Source: Larus michahellis
Lineage: Eukaryota > Chordata > Aves > Charadriiformes > Laridae
Reading direction: 5' to 3'
DNA: 64,000 nucleotides
NCBI RefSeq assembly: GCF_964199755.1
Contig: NC_133910.1
Location: 10,920,711 to 10,984,710, forward strand
In this document: positions 1 to 11,785 of the stretch, one piece after another
How the letters are laid out: each line of letters starts with the position of its first letter
How positions within the stretch are numbered: the stretch's first letter is position 1
Position numbers and translations under genes: made by a program
The notes under the pieces: model-generated
What the model was told of the DNA's origin: nothing
Database searches by the model: none
The model's input: only the letters and a program-made list of their open reading frames with translations

Positions 1-2279
1 TTTAGTTGCCTGAATTAGAATAAAAAGGGTAAGAACACAAAGCTTTCATGTTTAAGGGCATGAACTGAGTTAGGAGTGTGGAAATGTAGTACCTTACAAA
101 GTTGTAATCTTCTTTTGAAGATGGTCAGTATCTCAGTGGATGAGATGCGAGACTAGCTGGACGCTCTAGTGATGTGTCTTTGTCCACAAACAGAGACCAC
201 AATGTACTTTATACAAAAGGTTTATACTATTTTTGTTGAGGACATAAGAAACAAATCTGAGGAATGGCTGGGGGGAGCATAATAAAACCATAGAATTACT
301 ACTTCTGGGCTTACTTTAGTAGCGTGTCAAGTCAGGAATACCTTTATGGAGAGTACTTGCTCTGTGCCCCCACTCTGCGAAGGGGAGTGGGATGATATAG
401 TTGTGCAGTAACTCTCCTCTTGCTCATAGCATTGAGCTGCAGCAGAGGTGATGGTATTGCCTGCCAAAAATTGCTGGCCAGGAGTCAAAGTGGGCTCAGA
501 GGAGCCGGGTGGTTGGGGAAGATCCCTTCGTGTTTAATAAGCTGTCGGAATGCAGGTGATCTGCCTTGCTGCTTATGATCTAATATGTACAAAAGTTGTC
601 GTCCAACGTTATACTGCTGCTGACGCTTTCACCCTAGATGTGCATAATAAACACCTGCTAGTGAGAAATGCAGTACACAGTGTCTCATTTGTGACCGGAA
701 AGAGCATGGAAGCTTCATGAATCCCACATCCAGAAAAAACATAAAAGCACTAAAAAGGAAATTAAAAGAGTATAGAAGTCCAGAGTTTGCACCCATATTG
801 GACAGTTCAGCTTTGTTGTTTTAGGTGGCTTTGTGTGCTGGTAGCTCTGTATGAGCCATATACTAAAATCTCAGTAAAAGAAATCAATATATAAACCTTT
901 TCTGCAATTCATGAGCCTCTTCCATGTGTGTTTTCAGCTGTTGCTTTTGAAGGCCATTCTTTGTGCTAAGTCTTTAGCATCTGCTTTGCATGGTACGTTT
1001 GCCAAATACAATATTTTGGAATACACAGATGCCAAACAAGGAGATTTTTTTATATATGCACATATTCTTTATTTTGTTGAGCTTTGAGCTCAACATTCTG
1101 ATGAATTGATCACACGCTTACTTGTTATTCACATGTAGTTCCCTACCCATCCTGTGTATTGCTGTATGGTTTACATGTTGCTGATGGTGTATCTTGTATG
1201 CAAAGGAAAAATTTAAGTGTGGTGTGTCAGTCCTTTCCCCTGGAAAGTAGGAGATAATTGAGAATAAGACAGAAATGGAATAGCGGAGAATGAGAGTTGA
1301 GGTAACACACTAAACTTGATGAACTTGGTTTAAAAAAAAAAAAAAGAAAACAAAACCCAAACTCCCAACCCCAAATCTCATCATTTGACCCTGGTTAACT
1401 TGGTACTTAAGAAGTGTGGATCCTTCGGAGCACACCTGTGATTCCTTCCATCACAGTGGGAGCAGTAGTGGGGCCTTGAAGGTGCCCGTGTGTGTCCATC
1501 ACAGCTGTAGAACCAATCTGTCTGGCTCGTCTTCCTGCTGCTGGAGGAGCTGATGTGGTTGAGTTAATCCAGAGGGTGTAGGCACAGCTGGGCTTGTGTT
1601 CTGTGGCTGGTTACCAATTTGGGGAGTTTTTACCTTGTGAATAAGGCTGGTGTTAGCAGTGTGCTGGTGAGTTTGTTCTGAGTGGGCTGCTGATGCGGTT
1701 CTCCAGCATGTTGTGGCGTTGAGGTGCTTGTGTTAGTGTTTCTCTGATATCGTGACTGACAGAAATACAAGATTCTTTAACAGGTAAGTTGGATTTCTTG
1801 CCTAGAATCTCCCTGGTCTGTTTACTGAAGCGATTCCTGCGATGGTTCAATGGCTGTTCCCACTCTAAGCTGCTCCCTGGTTTCACTGGTACTGTAAAAC
1901 AGGCTGCTCAGAAGCAGCTCCCTTTTGTGGACGGAAAGATTCCGCTTTGTTCCAAAATACTTTGGAAATAGGTGATGCCTTGCTCAGATGAAAAATGTGG
2001 GAGTTTTGGCATAAGGTAGAGGACTTCAAAAGTGTGGAAAACACTGGATACAGACAAAGTCTCTTGGAATACTCTCTTTTTTTTTTTTTTTTTTAAACTT
2101 GCATGCACTTGTAGGTACTTTAGTAGCTGAGTACATCCAGTTGTGCTGCTGTCACACTCTACAGCATTGAGGATTCGTTTGCTGTTGAAGAGAACTAACT
2201 TTGAGAGGAGATTGTTATTACTGAATGTTAACAGGATAAAAGAGCTGGTAATAGAAAATTCAGGCTTTCTCCACAAATG
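1..2279. other. Non-coding flank, mostly the 3' side of B3GALT9
   Basis: No open frame here resembles a known protein. The part next to the B3GALT9 stop codon is expected to be its 3' untranslated region on the minus strand. It includes a run of about 18 T on the plus strand near 2077-2094, which would be an A run in the transcript. An A-rich stretch lies at 1331-1350. Plus-strand AATAAA motifs, for example at 645-650, could belong to a convergent gene entering from the left, but no coding sequence supports that. Confidence 0.4.
1068..1073 (-). promoter_or_regulatory. B3GALT9: Candidate polyadenylation signal of B3GALT9
   Basis: TTTATT on the plus strand reads AATAAA on the minus strand, about 1.2 kb past the B3GALT9 stop codon. 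I noticed no closer AATAAA or ATTAAA on that strand. Beyond it in the direction of transcription is a T/GT-rich stretch, as expected for a cleavage site. Position and context fit, but the hexamer is common by chance in AT-rich DNA. Confidence 0.3.
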
Positions 2280-3380
2280 TTAATCGGCAAAATGAAGAAC
2301 CTCATTTTTAATTCTATCTAAGTTAAACTGCTTGAACTTATCAATATAGGTCAAAACCTTGCAGGACACCAGACCGTAGTAAGTTTCCAGTAAGGAGCAA
2401 TCTTTGCCATTGCTTGTTTCCTTCCAGTCTTTAAATAACTCGTCCTCTTTCATGTTGGAAGAGGTGAAAATGAATTTATAGCAGCATCGATTGTAGCTGA
2501 TGTGCTTTTCCCCGGAGAACCGAGAGCTGTGGATGGGAGTGATGCCAGCTCTTTTAGCACAGATTCCAACAAAGATGTCGGGGGGCACCGAGACTGCCAC
2601 CTCCTTGGCGGCCACGTAGACCTTGCGAGCGACGTCCTGGGACATGACAAAAGCGCTCCCTTCGCAGTAATCTGGGTAAAACTCTTCTGCGTATTGATGG
2701 ATGGGAACAAACCCAGGGCTTCTGGGGTCTCTGTCAGGCGCTACTTGATGAACGACCCTCCCCATGTAAATGTCCTCTAGCTGCGTTAAGCTAAGCAAGT
2801 GCCCAACCAGACTTGGAATACTGACAAACAGGCCTTCATCTGCTTTAAGAATATACCTTGCATGGGGACAGAAAGTCACCGTCCACTCCACGCTCATCAC
2901 CATCTTCTGTGTCTGCGTCTCGGGAGAATCGATGAAACTGCCTTCGATAATGTCTCTGTGCTTTTGAGACTCTTCATTGATCTCCAGCTGGGTGGTTACT
3001 GACGCCGCCTTTCCTAAAGCAAACAGAGTAAGGACAGCATAACCGCTGGCCTCTGTCACGTTGCCCCATGTCTGCCTGATCACGTTGCGCCTTGTCCTGT
3101 TTTCTGGGCTACTGCAGACAAGAACGAGTAAAAATATCTCTTGATCAGAGCATGTTGCTGCGCTGCTGACGGTGTAAGAGAGATTGGCCTTTAGAGGATC
3201 CATGTCCAGCTTCCTGGCCCTCTCCCTGATTTCAAGAGTCTTTGCATCGGTGTAAGAAAGAGGTAATGACCGCAGGAAGTATTCCTCCAGTAAATCTGCT
3301 CCAAAAAGCAGCATGTGGAAAAGCAAGACATTAAAGAGGATGAAGCACCACTGGTGAGTCCGGAGCCTGCAGGGTGTCAG
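2280..3380 (-). CDS. B3GALT9: Beta-1,3-galactosyltransferase 9, main coding exon (residues 3-368)
   Basis: This is a Golgi-type GT31 glycosyltransferase, the family that moves galactose or GlcNAc from a UDP-sugar onto acceptor glycans in beta-1,3 linkage. The acceptor of B3GALT9 is not established to my knowledge. In spliced numbering the protein has a short cytosolic tail, one membrane anchor at about residues 12-30, then a lumenal domain. GT31 landmarks are RRNVIRQTWG near 99-108, EDIYMGRV near 204-211, YPDYCEGSAFVMS near 237-249 and PPDIFVGICA near 268-277. N-glycosylation sequons lie at N68, N96 and N109. The frame is intact over 368 residues and ends in TAA at 2280-2282. The tail ends in HFAD, and RLRTHQWCFILFNV follows the start, both as I remember for mammalian B3GALT9. 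The exon has no ATG at its 5' end: it begins at 3380 after a pyrimidine-rich stretch ending CTCCAG. The usual DDD of the metal site reads ADE here (about residues 182-184). Confidence 0.93.
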   Translation of the reverse strand: MTPCRLRTHQWCFILFNVLLFHMLLFGADLLEEYFLRSLPLSYTDAKTLEIRERARKLDMDPLKANLSYTVSSAATCSDQEIFLLVLVCSSPENRTRRNVIRQTWGNVTEASGYAVLTLFALGKAASVTTQLEINEESQKHRDIIEGSFIDSPETQTQKMVMSVEWTVTFCPHARYILKADEGLFVSIPSLVGHLLSLTQLEDIYMGRVVHQVAPDRDPRSPGFVPIHQYAEEFYPDYCEGSAFVMSQDVARKVYVAAKEVAVSVPPDIFVGICAKRAGITPIHSSRFSGEKHISYNRCCYKFIFTSSNMKEDELFKDWKETSNGKDCSLLETYYGLVSCKVLTYIDKFKQFNLDRIKNEVLHFAD

Positions 3381-3820
3381 CTGGAGAAGAGAAGACACAG
3401 ACACTGAATTCTCTTGCTACTAGAACAGAAAGGCTTTCCTTCATTTTATAATACGTTCATGGAAAACAATCATGACTTTTAGACCGCGGTCTTTGTATTA
3501 TTAGTGTAAGGCTCTTTTCCTGCTAGAAACTTAAGCAACCCTACTCCCTGTGGCACAGCGAGATCCCAAGCTGAGGACATTACCACGCTGTAGTTTAGAA
3601 GGCTCCTTTCCATGCATGGAAATAAGGAGGAATAACTCGCTATTAATATTTTCTGACTGTTTTTAAGCTGTTACCGAAGGCCTGAGATGCTAATGAGGAC
3701 CTGTAATGTTAATATGTGTCCTCAAAGGAGAGCCTTTGGTGCTTGGCCTGACAACGCCGTATGAAAGCTGTCAGGGTAAGAAGCCAGAGGGAAAGGTGTT
3801 CGCCAGCCTCGAGCACTCAC

Positions 3821-3826
3821 CTGCAT
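3821..3826 (-). CDS. B3GALT9: B3GALT9 start-codon exon end (ATGCAG, residues 1-2)
   Basis: On the minus strand ATGCAG is followed at once by GTGAGTGCTC, a near-ideal splice donor. Joining it to the acceptor at 3380 keeps the frame and gives Met-Gln-Leu-Thr-Pro-Cys-Arg-Leu, with an intron of 440 bases. The only in-frame initiator upstream in the big exon is a GTG at 3402-3404. It lies inside the pyrimidine tract of the acceptor, and the first in-exon ATG falls within the membrane anchor. From memory, mammalian B3GALT9 also starts Met-Gln. This exon must continue into 5' untranslated sequence. A possible acceptor ending CTGCTGCAG lies about 17 bases before the ATG. Confidence 0.8.
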
Positions 3827-6800
3827 GGCGGTGGGAGTTGTCCCTGCAGCAGGGTCTGGGTTAATGTGGGAGGCAGTTCCTCCTCCGCAGAGGCTTACGG
3901 GGCAGCGGCCGTATCTGGGTCTGCGGGATCCAGTTACTGCCCAGTACCCAGAGGCGATGGCTTCCACCTCACCTGCCTGCGGGGAGGAAAGATGATCCCA
4001 GGGGATGATCGTGTTGCAGCTGCGTAAAACACAGAGCAAACAAAACTGTAGCCTTTCCCTTTATTAATTTCTGACACTTGGGGGTGGGTCTCTGAGAAAG
4101 AAGTGAAGCAACTGCTAGAGTTTTGATAAAAGGGGTCCTCGGGGACCTTTGTGAAGCTGTGCTGCGTCTGCCAGTGTGGTTTTGACAGCCGTGTCATTTT
4201 GGTGGTGTTTCTCCTGTGCAGGGCAGTTGACCCCTGTGCTGAGCACTCCGCATCTCCCCAGATGGACGTTTGGTGCCTGAACTTGGTGGGTTTGCCTTGT
4301 GTGGGGTCGCCGTGGACGCGGAGGATGCGCGAAGGCGGTGGGCAGCGCTGGGCCAGGCTGTCTCCAGTGCGTGGGGCTGAGCAGGGAGAGGGGTACGGAG
4401 AGGCTTTCCCTGTGCTGGGGCCCTGCTCCGGGCCAGGCACCTCGCTTGGCTCCCTCCATGGCTTCTGCAGCCAGGTAAGCGCAGGACACTGTTTAGTACC
4501 AGGTGTGTTTTTGATGGGCACCTGGGAGCAAGACACAACTAAGGGGCTTTGCAGGGGGAGCTGATGGTGCTCAGCTGGAGGGCCCATGGCCAGGAGGCTG
4601 GGGATGTTTTGGTCTGTCTCCCCACCTCCTGCCCCTCCAGCATCCATTTACGGAAGCGGGGATATGAACACTAACGACCTGAGTTGATGGTCCTCTGCTT
4701 TCTGGCAGCACAACGTCATTCCGTGGTTTCAAATGACTGTATGGATTTATGATTTTGGAGTGGTTGCATGTCCTGGTGAAGAGCCGTGATGATCTACCCC
4801 TGGACACCCCTTCGGCATGGCCTCGGCTGCGCCGGATCCTCCGCGTGTTAATGTTGGCTGAGCGGCGGCTGCGCTGGGGCTGGGGAGCCGCAGGGGACTG
4901 GAAGTGCTGGAGGGGGGAGTGCCAAAGACACCACAAACAGGATGGAGGTGTCAGCAGGGGTGAGAGTTGGCTTTGGCAGCAGGTCCGCAAGCCTTGGGGC
5001 CTGTGGAGCACCGAGGGGGGAGAGAGGGGTTGCGGGTCCCCAGCAGCCCCCGGGGGAGAGCAGGTGGAGGAGGTGGGCAAATTGGGGTGGGAGGTGTCAG
5101 CCTTCATCAACACAAGTGTGGGAACTCCAGCCTCCATGTGAGAGCAGAGAGAGCGTGATTTTATTTTTTTTGTTTGTTTTGAAAAGATTTCTCATAGTTA
5201 AGGGTGGATCTCTGATACGGCATCCCCGGGTGAAAGGGTGCAAGGAGAAGGCAGCGTCGCTGTGTTTTGCCGTGGCTGTGTGCCTTGTCAAGGGTGTGAT
5301 GCTCTGACCATTGCGATCCTCCCTGAAGCATCCTCTGGGGACTCTGCGTCAGCCAAATGTCCCAAGGAGATGGAGAAGAGCTTTGATTTCTGGCTTGGGG
5401 TGACCAAGGGCTAATCCCTCAGCTCTGGCTGAGCCCCTTGGCTCTCCCAGTGCCTGCCCCTGGGTCTGCGGCAGTGGGGGGAGGTCTTTGCCGTGTGTAT
5501 TGGGAAATCTGCGTTGATACAGGGAGCAGCTAGAATTAACAGAAGAAACCAGGTCCCCACAATGTGGTCACAGCTGGGAAGTGCATCACGCCCCTCTGAA
5601 AGACAACCCAAACACACACAGCGTGTGTGTCCCAGTGCAGACCTCGGCTTTAGGCTCTCCAAAATTGGGAAAAACGCCTTTCACAGAGCTTGTGTGTCAG
5701 CTGGGCTACAGCTTCATTGGGACCAGCCCCGCAGTCATTATAAACCCTTGCTGAAGTTGTGCTTTGAAGCTTGGCGAGCTGTCAGCATGGGAAATGTCAG
5801 TTAAATGTGTTCTCTGAAATAAAAAGCAAATACAGAAATATTTTTCATGTATAATAATATAGCACTATAGCCTCAGACACCCAATCTGGGAAAAAAATTC
5901 TTCCTTTGAAGATGCTCCGTCTCCAGCTAAACCATTTAATAAGCAAATAAATACTAGCATTTGAAACCACTTCCATTAAAAATATTGGCTTTCCCAATTG
6001 TGCGTTTTTAGAATAATAATAAAACCCACATGTGTATCATCCCTGTCGCAATTACGCACAGCGTGGTGCTTGCAGCACTTCTGAAGTCATTTCTTTAGCA
6101 CGGCTTTGTGGTGGCAGCAGGAACTTCAAACAGTCGCCGATATCACGTATATAAGTTTAACACTATACAACCGCAGTCGGGACACGGGGTTTTGTTTATC
6201 TGAAGAGCCTGGCTGAGTCCCGCGGGGGAAGGCTGAGGAGGAACAGACAAGAAATGACTGCTGAAGGGTAAAATAACTGATCTGGAGTGACACAAACCCC
6301 TTGGCTTCGGGGACTTTGCCTGGGGGTGATCCCTCCATCCTTTGAAACCCAGGCTCCAGGCAAAGGTACTGCACAGCTGCTTATGCGTGCCCTTGTCTCA
6401 CTTTTCAGATGGGTGAAGTCAAGCATGTTCTGGGAAAACCTCACTCCCAGTGAGATCCAAGAGCTTCCAGAAGAAGGGTGAATTCAGGATCCCCGGAGTG
6501 ACTGAAGTCAGGTCGGTCTGGGGAACGGAGTGCCGTTCCTACGGCTTCACTTAAACCCTGAAAAATCTTGTGGGTGTAAATTAGGGAAACAACCAGGAAA
6601 GCAGGTTTTCCTGAGCCACAAGGCTATAATTTGCTTGATGTAAGCTCTTTTCATGTTTTCCTTAAATTTTGCATCCAAGCAAAACTCATAATGGGAGCAG
6701 GGATGTACCGATAACGCTGTGGACGACCTACCGTATGAACACTGAGTGTTTAGACTGAAGGATGCTTGGGTTTGATTTTTTGGGGAGGACGGGGCCCTGA

Positions 6801-7105
6801 GCTCCTGTGGTACCCAAAGATAAAAGCGGAGGCATGTGGAGGGCGGTGGGAGGTGCTGCTGAGCAGGACGAGCCCGGGGCTGCGGGGCGGGCAGCCGCGG
6901 TGCAACGTGCTGCAGGGGAGCAGCCGTACCCACAGCTCCTTAAAACGCCTTTTAAAGCCTCCTGGCTCCCCTCCCGATGCTGTGAACATTTGGAAGGGGG
7001 GAGCAGAGCCCGGTTTGTCTCAGTTCTGCTCGACTCCGCTTCATGAAAATGCGAAGGCTTTGGATGACGCACCGTTCTCAGGCGATGGTGCGGGCGGATG
7101 GGGTT

Positions 7106-7142
7106 TATTGGAGAAAACCAATGAAAATTGGTTTCTCCAATA
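7106..7142. repeat. Short imperfect palindrome with CCAAT-type ends
   Basis: Two arms of about 15 bases, TATTGGAGAAA and its complement, pair with one bulged A around a small AT-rich loop. Each arm contains ATTGG/CCAAT, the core bound by NF-Y. There is no CpG island or recognised exon next to it, so a promoter role is only a possibility. Confidence 0.4.
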
Positions 7143-10100
7143 CAGAAACCCGAGCTCTGCCTGCCCCAGGTGTCCGTGCGGTCGCTCCGAGCCACGTGCT
7201 GCCCTTCCCTGCAGGGTGGACACCCCTCTCCATCCCCACCACGGTCCCCCCTACTCCCAGGCTCTTCCCAAAGCCAGGTGGATTCCCGCAGGCAGGATTT
7301 CAGACCTTCACTCGACTGCAAACGGGCCAGACCCTGTTTGCGTAGCCCGCCTGTTGGCAGGCGATTTTCCTCGCACAACGGCCTCTTTCCCGAGGAATTC
7401 CCCGTGCAGCCGCTTGTCTTATTCTAAGGGTCAGAGCCGACCTCTGTGACAAGGCACCCTCCGCAGGGCTCTGCCAGGTCCCCAGCTGGGATCCACCTGG
7501 GAGCACAATGCACCTTCCGCCGTGTTTTGGACCCTGCCCAAAGTGTCCCCTCTATTTACAACGTGCCTTTTGCTGTGTTTCACCAGCGCACGCAGCCCCA
7601 AGAGCGCGAGGGGCTGGGAAGGGACTTGTCTGGTTTTTAATAACAGCATCAGTTGCAATAAATAAAGGGAGACAATTGTTTTGGTCTTAGTCACCTAATA
7701 GCTATGTTTTTGCTTAAAGATATGATTCAGCTCTCGCAGGCAATTCTTCGCCTTAAGTTCTCCATGAGGCTTGGGAGATGATGGAAGAGGAGGCTCTGTA
7801 AGAGTTACACAGTGTGCGTTTCGTTTGGGTTTTGATATTTAACATCCCTTCGGGTGTTACACATAAGTAGAAAACTTAAAAACAACGCGACAAACTGCAG
7901 TGCCAACACGCGAGACAAAAAGATTAGCCTCTCCTGGTACGCAAATGAGGATGTCTTTTCTTCCTATTTAATGGCTCAGTTGACTAGGTTAAAAACATGC
8001 TGTTATAGCCAAGTTCCTAGAATTCGTTTTTTCTTTGCATACATCAGTCTCAGAGTTACAGAGCTCAATCTTTTTGTATGGGTATGTTTGATTATTACTT
8101 CTTGAGTTTAACGACAGCTTTGACAACTAACTACCGCTGTATTTCTTGCTAAAGACAGCTTAAACCCTCTGTGCGTTCTGCAAGTGCCGCATTCAGCCTC
8201 AGAAGGTTTGAGCTAAATGTAAACTGAATGGAGAAAGTATGAGCTTGTGAAAAATGTCGAGTTGCGAGGCCACAGGGCTCCAGCCCTTGGGCCAAGCTGG
8301 TTCCCGAAAGTTTGTTTCCCTGCCAAGATGTCAACTTTTCTGTAAAGTCACCTATTTTGCAGTTGACCAGAAGTTTTCCCCATGTTATTAAATTTCGCAG
8401 TGTGCCATGCAGGTTACTTTGCCTTGCCCTTTCATTCCCTGGAGTTAGACGGAGGCTGTGTTTGTACCTGGCAAATCTGGATTTCACGTGAAAGTCGTTC
8501 GACACACACAACATCCGAAGTGTTTGCAGCCTCGAACCAAGCTCAGCTTGGATTAAATTCAGTCCACGCTGACGATATTTGCAAGTGGGAGCAAGCCAGG
8601 CCTGACTCCACGGCCGCTCCGGGGCTGCGGCGATGCTGGGCAGCCAGTCGGGGCATTTCTTCCTTCTGGGGATCTCCTTGCCCTGGGGCCGATGGGGGTG
8701 CGCGGGTGTGCGCGTGTATGTTGTACCCAAAAATGCAAAGCTAGTCTGAGGTCATGGAGGGAAACAGGAGCTGAGCGCAGCTTCTGGGGCTTGTGGAATG
8801 CTCCAGCCCATCCTCTCCGGGTCCCATGGTGCTGGATGGATCCAGCCGTGCTCCAGGCGCATGGACCTGGGGATGCCCCGGGGATGGGGCTACAGCCCCC
8901 AGCCATGGCCAAGGCTCCAGTTGGTGGGGCCATCCCCCATTGCCCTCCTGCCAGGGGGGTGTCAGGGAGCTCGAGCAGGACAAGGACACCTTCCGACACA
9001 AATCCTCACTTGGCTCTGGAGCACCGCAGCGTGCTGGGCTCGGGTAGGATGTCCCTCAGGAGGTGACTTGCTCTCCCTCTTGCCTCTGACTCATCCCCAC
9101 TGTTGCCTCCCACAGATTTATTTATTGCTCTCCCAGACACAGGAACAGCAGAGTTGAGTCTCCGCTGCCCCGTGCCATGTCCCTTCTTGGGCAGCCGGAG
9201 CCGTGATCTGCTGGGGGGAGTCGCAGACTGGGGGGTTGCCTTTCCCAGGAGCCTTGCACAAGCCGCCCCCGGCCATGCCGCTCCCCGAGCCTGGCTCTGG
9301 GATGGGAAACTCCCGTGTGTGCACATACAGCACGTGGCCGTGCAAATGGCACTCGGCAGCCCGGGGTGTCCCTGTTCCCCAGCACTGCAGCCTCCACGCT
9401 CCCTGCCCACGCAAGAGATGGCCCCGTGGGCCTCGTGCTCTCGCCCGCTCCGGGGTGCGGAGGGGAACGTTGGGATGCTGCAGGGGCTCCCCAGCAGAGC
9501 TGTGGGACCTGTGGGAGTTGAGAGGAGGAGGCGCAGTGCCGCAGTAGGTATGTGAAATCCTGTTTAATTTATTTTTTTTTATATAAGACAACTGTTGGGA
9601 AACAAGGAATTGTAGCATTGATGGCATCTTGTTGAGCGCTGCAGCCGAGGGCAGGGAGGACCGGCTCAGCCAGACCCACGTCCCCAAGATGCCGAATGGT
9701 GCCTTTGCCGGGAGCGCCTCCCTGCCTTCCCCCTGCGGCTTTGGGAGCGCGGGGCAGGTGTGACAGCCCCAAGGCAGGTACCCGCTGCACCCCGCCCCAC
9801 ACCTGAGCCATCTGTGGGGCTGAGGGGCTGAGCACCTGTGATATATTAATGATTAAAGATGATGTTAAAGCATGGCAGCTGGGAAGAAAAAGGTCTTCAC
9901 CACAAAGTAGTGCTGGCTGGGACATGAAAGGCCTAAAAGTGTTTCCAAAGAGAAGTGAAGTTTACTGCTATTGATCTTGGAAGTGAAGGGTCAGAGAGGA
10001 AGGGCAGCATCTCTGGTCGGTGCTCCATTGAGCAGGTGGAAACAGGAGATGTGAAGAGACCCCCAAAATTTCTGAAGGATGGAGAGATTGCCTTGGGGAG

Positions 10101-11742
10101 GAGGGAGAGCACTCAGCTTGCCTCGCTCTTCACGAAGAAAAGGAAGAGGTGTTTTGTGTTGCAATATGTTTTCATGGGGAGAAAGCGCAGGATAAAAGCA
10201 GACTCGATCTGGTGGGCAGAGGCAGGCTCTGCTGCGGCTGGAAACTGCAGTCAGACGAATCCTCGTTAGGAGGAGGGGGTGCGGCTGACTAATGAGCGAG
10301 GCGGTGTGCGGGGAAGCCAGGGGAAAGAAGTACCAAGGAAGGGAGACATAGTGATCTCAGCATCCACAAATGCCTTCCCAGAGGTCAGACAGTCCCGGGG
10401 CTGGCGAGGGCGGGATGTCATCACCTCCGTGTGCTGGGGAAGGGACAGGAGGACCAGATCAGCCCCTCTGGGCTCCGGCATGGCCAGTTATCCTCTGATG
10501 GGGGAGTGTGAAATGGTCTTGCCGGGTACTGTGAGGGAGTAGAAATCCAACACGGACCCTGACCGAATGTTCACCTTTCCCACAGGCACCCGGCTCCCAA
10601 AAACATCCAACCATCCGGGCCCCTACCTTGAGTTTAGGACAAAATCAGACTGTGTTCTGCCAAATGGCAGAGGAAGAACAAGCAAGCTCAACCCTGGGAG
10701 CTGACACTGCTCCCCGATAGTCAATGTCAGAGCATAAATAAGCCCCCATCCTCTGGTTGTTCTTGGTTTTACAATACACATTATGCCCTGAAATACTTTC
10801 TGGAGTTAAATAATAGCAGGGCAAGAAAAAAATGACCAATGTGGAAGGAAGGAAAGTATTTTCCTTGTTATTCTGTTCACTACAGGTTGTAGAGTGGTTC
10901 GTTACGGAGGATCCTCTTGTACTCGTTTAGCAGGAGGGGAAGCAAAGGCTGCCAGTCCAGCGTGGCTGATCCGTGCCGGAGCGGGGAGCGGTCCCCAGGT
11001 AGGGGATCTCCTTTCTCAGGTAGGATCCCAGCAAGTGCCATCACCGGGACAGCTTGTCCCTGTGCCCAGCGGCTGGGCCTCTGCCTCAGCATCCCCCCGG
11101 CTCCATGCCAGGACCGGGGAGGCGCCAGCCCTTCCAGGCACCGCTCCACGGCTGGTCCATCGCTGGTGGCAGCGCCAGGGCGGAGACCAGGTGGGACCAG
11201 GGACCTCTCCGCTTGAGCTGCAGCATTTGGGTGGGGATGTCCTCATCTTCTGGCTCTTTCTCTTTCATTTTTCATTTCTCTTTTCTCACCGTCCCCACCC
11301 CCACCGAAGCTGTTTTAAATAATTCCTCCTCCACGCCTGTGTTATCACCTAGCATGTGAATACGCTGCTGTGCCACCCACCCCTCTCCTCGCAGAGCTGC
11401 ACGTTAACATTTTGCACCCGATAATGTGAGGCAATTAGTGAATGAAGAATAACTTTCCTACTTAAAAGCATGATGGGTCAGGAAGTATCACAGGGATGGA
11501 TTGCATGGGGAGTATTGCTTTTCTCTCAAATGACTCCTAGTGTAGGAGAGTCCATATGGAGAGAGAGGAGGAGGAAGTGATGCTGCGGGAGAAACGAAGT
11601 CTCTGGTCCTAGCGAGAAGCGTAAACCCCAGTGCATCTGAGTGGGCACTTTCCTCTGGAGCTGGAGGCTGCGGCAGCGAACGGGCACCATGTACCGATGC
11701 ATCACGCGAGGGCCAGGGCTCCCAGGAGCAGCAACTGGGGCA

Positions 11743-11785
11743 CGCAGGGGGTGGGGGGCGGCAGGGGGTGGGGGGCAGCAGGGGG
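11743..11785 (+). repeat. G-run cluster, possible G-quadruplex
   Basis: A unit of about 16 bases (GCAGGGGGTGGGGGGC) is repeated nearly three times, giving at least five runs of five or six G within about 43 bases. This meets the usual pattern for an intramolecular G-quadruplex on the plus strand. It lies about 1.8 kb before the start codon of the unnamed gene. Confidence 0.55.

Noticed and set aside
3381..3404. GTG-initiated 374-codon version of B3GALT9
   Set aside because: The extra residues come from the pyrimidine tract of a splice acceptor and start at GTG. The spliced ATGCAG start explains the gene better.
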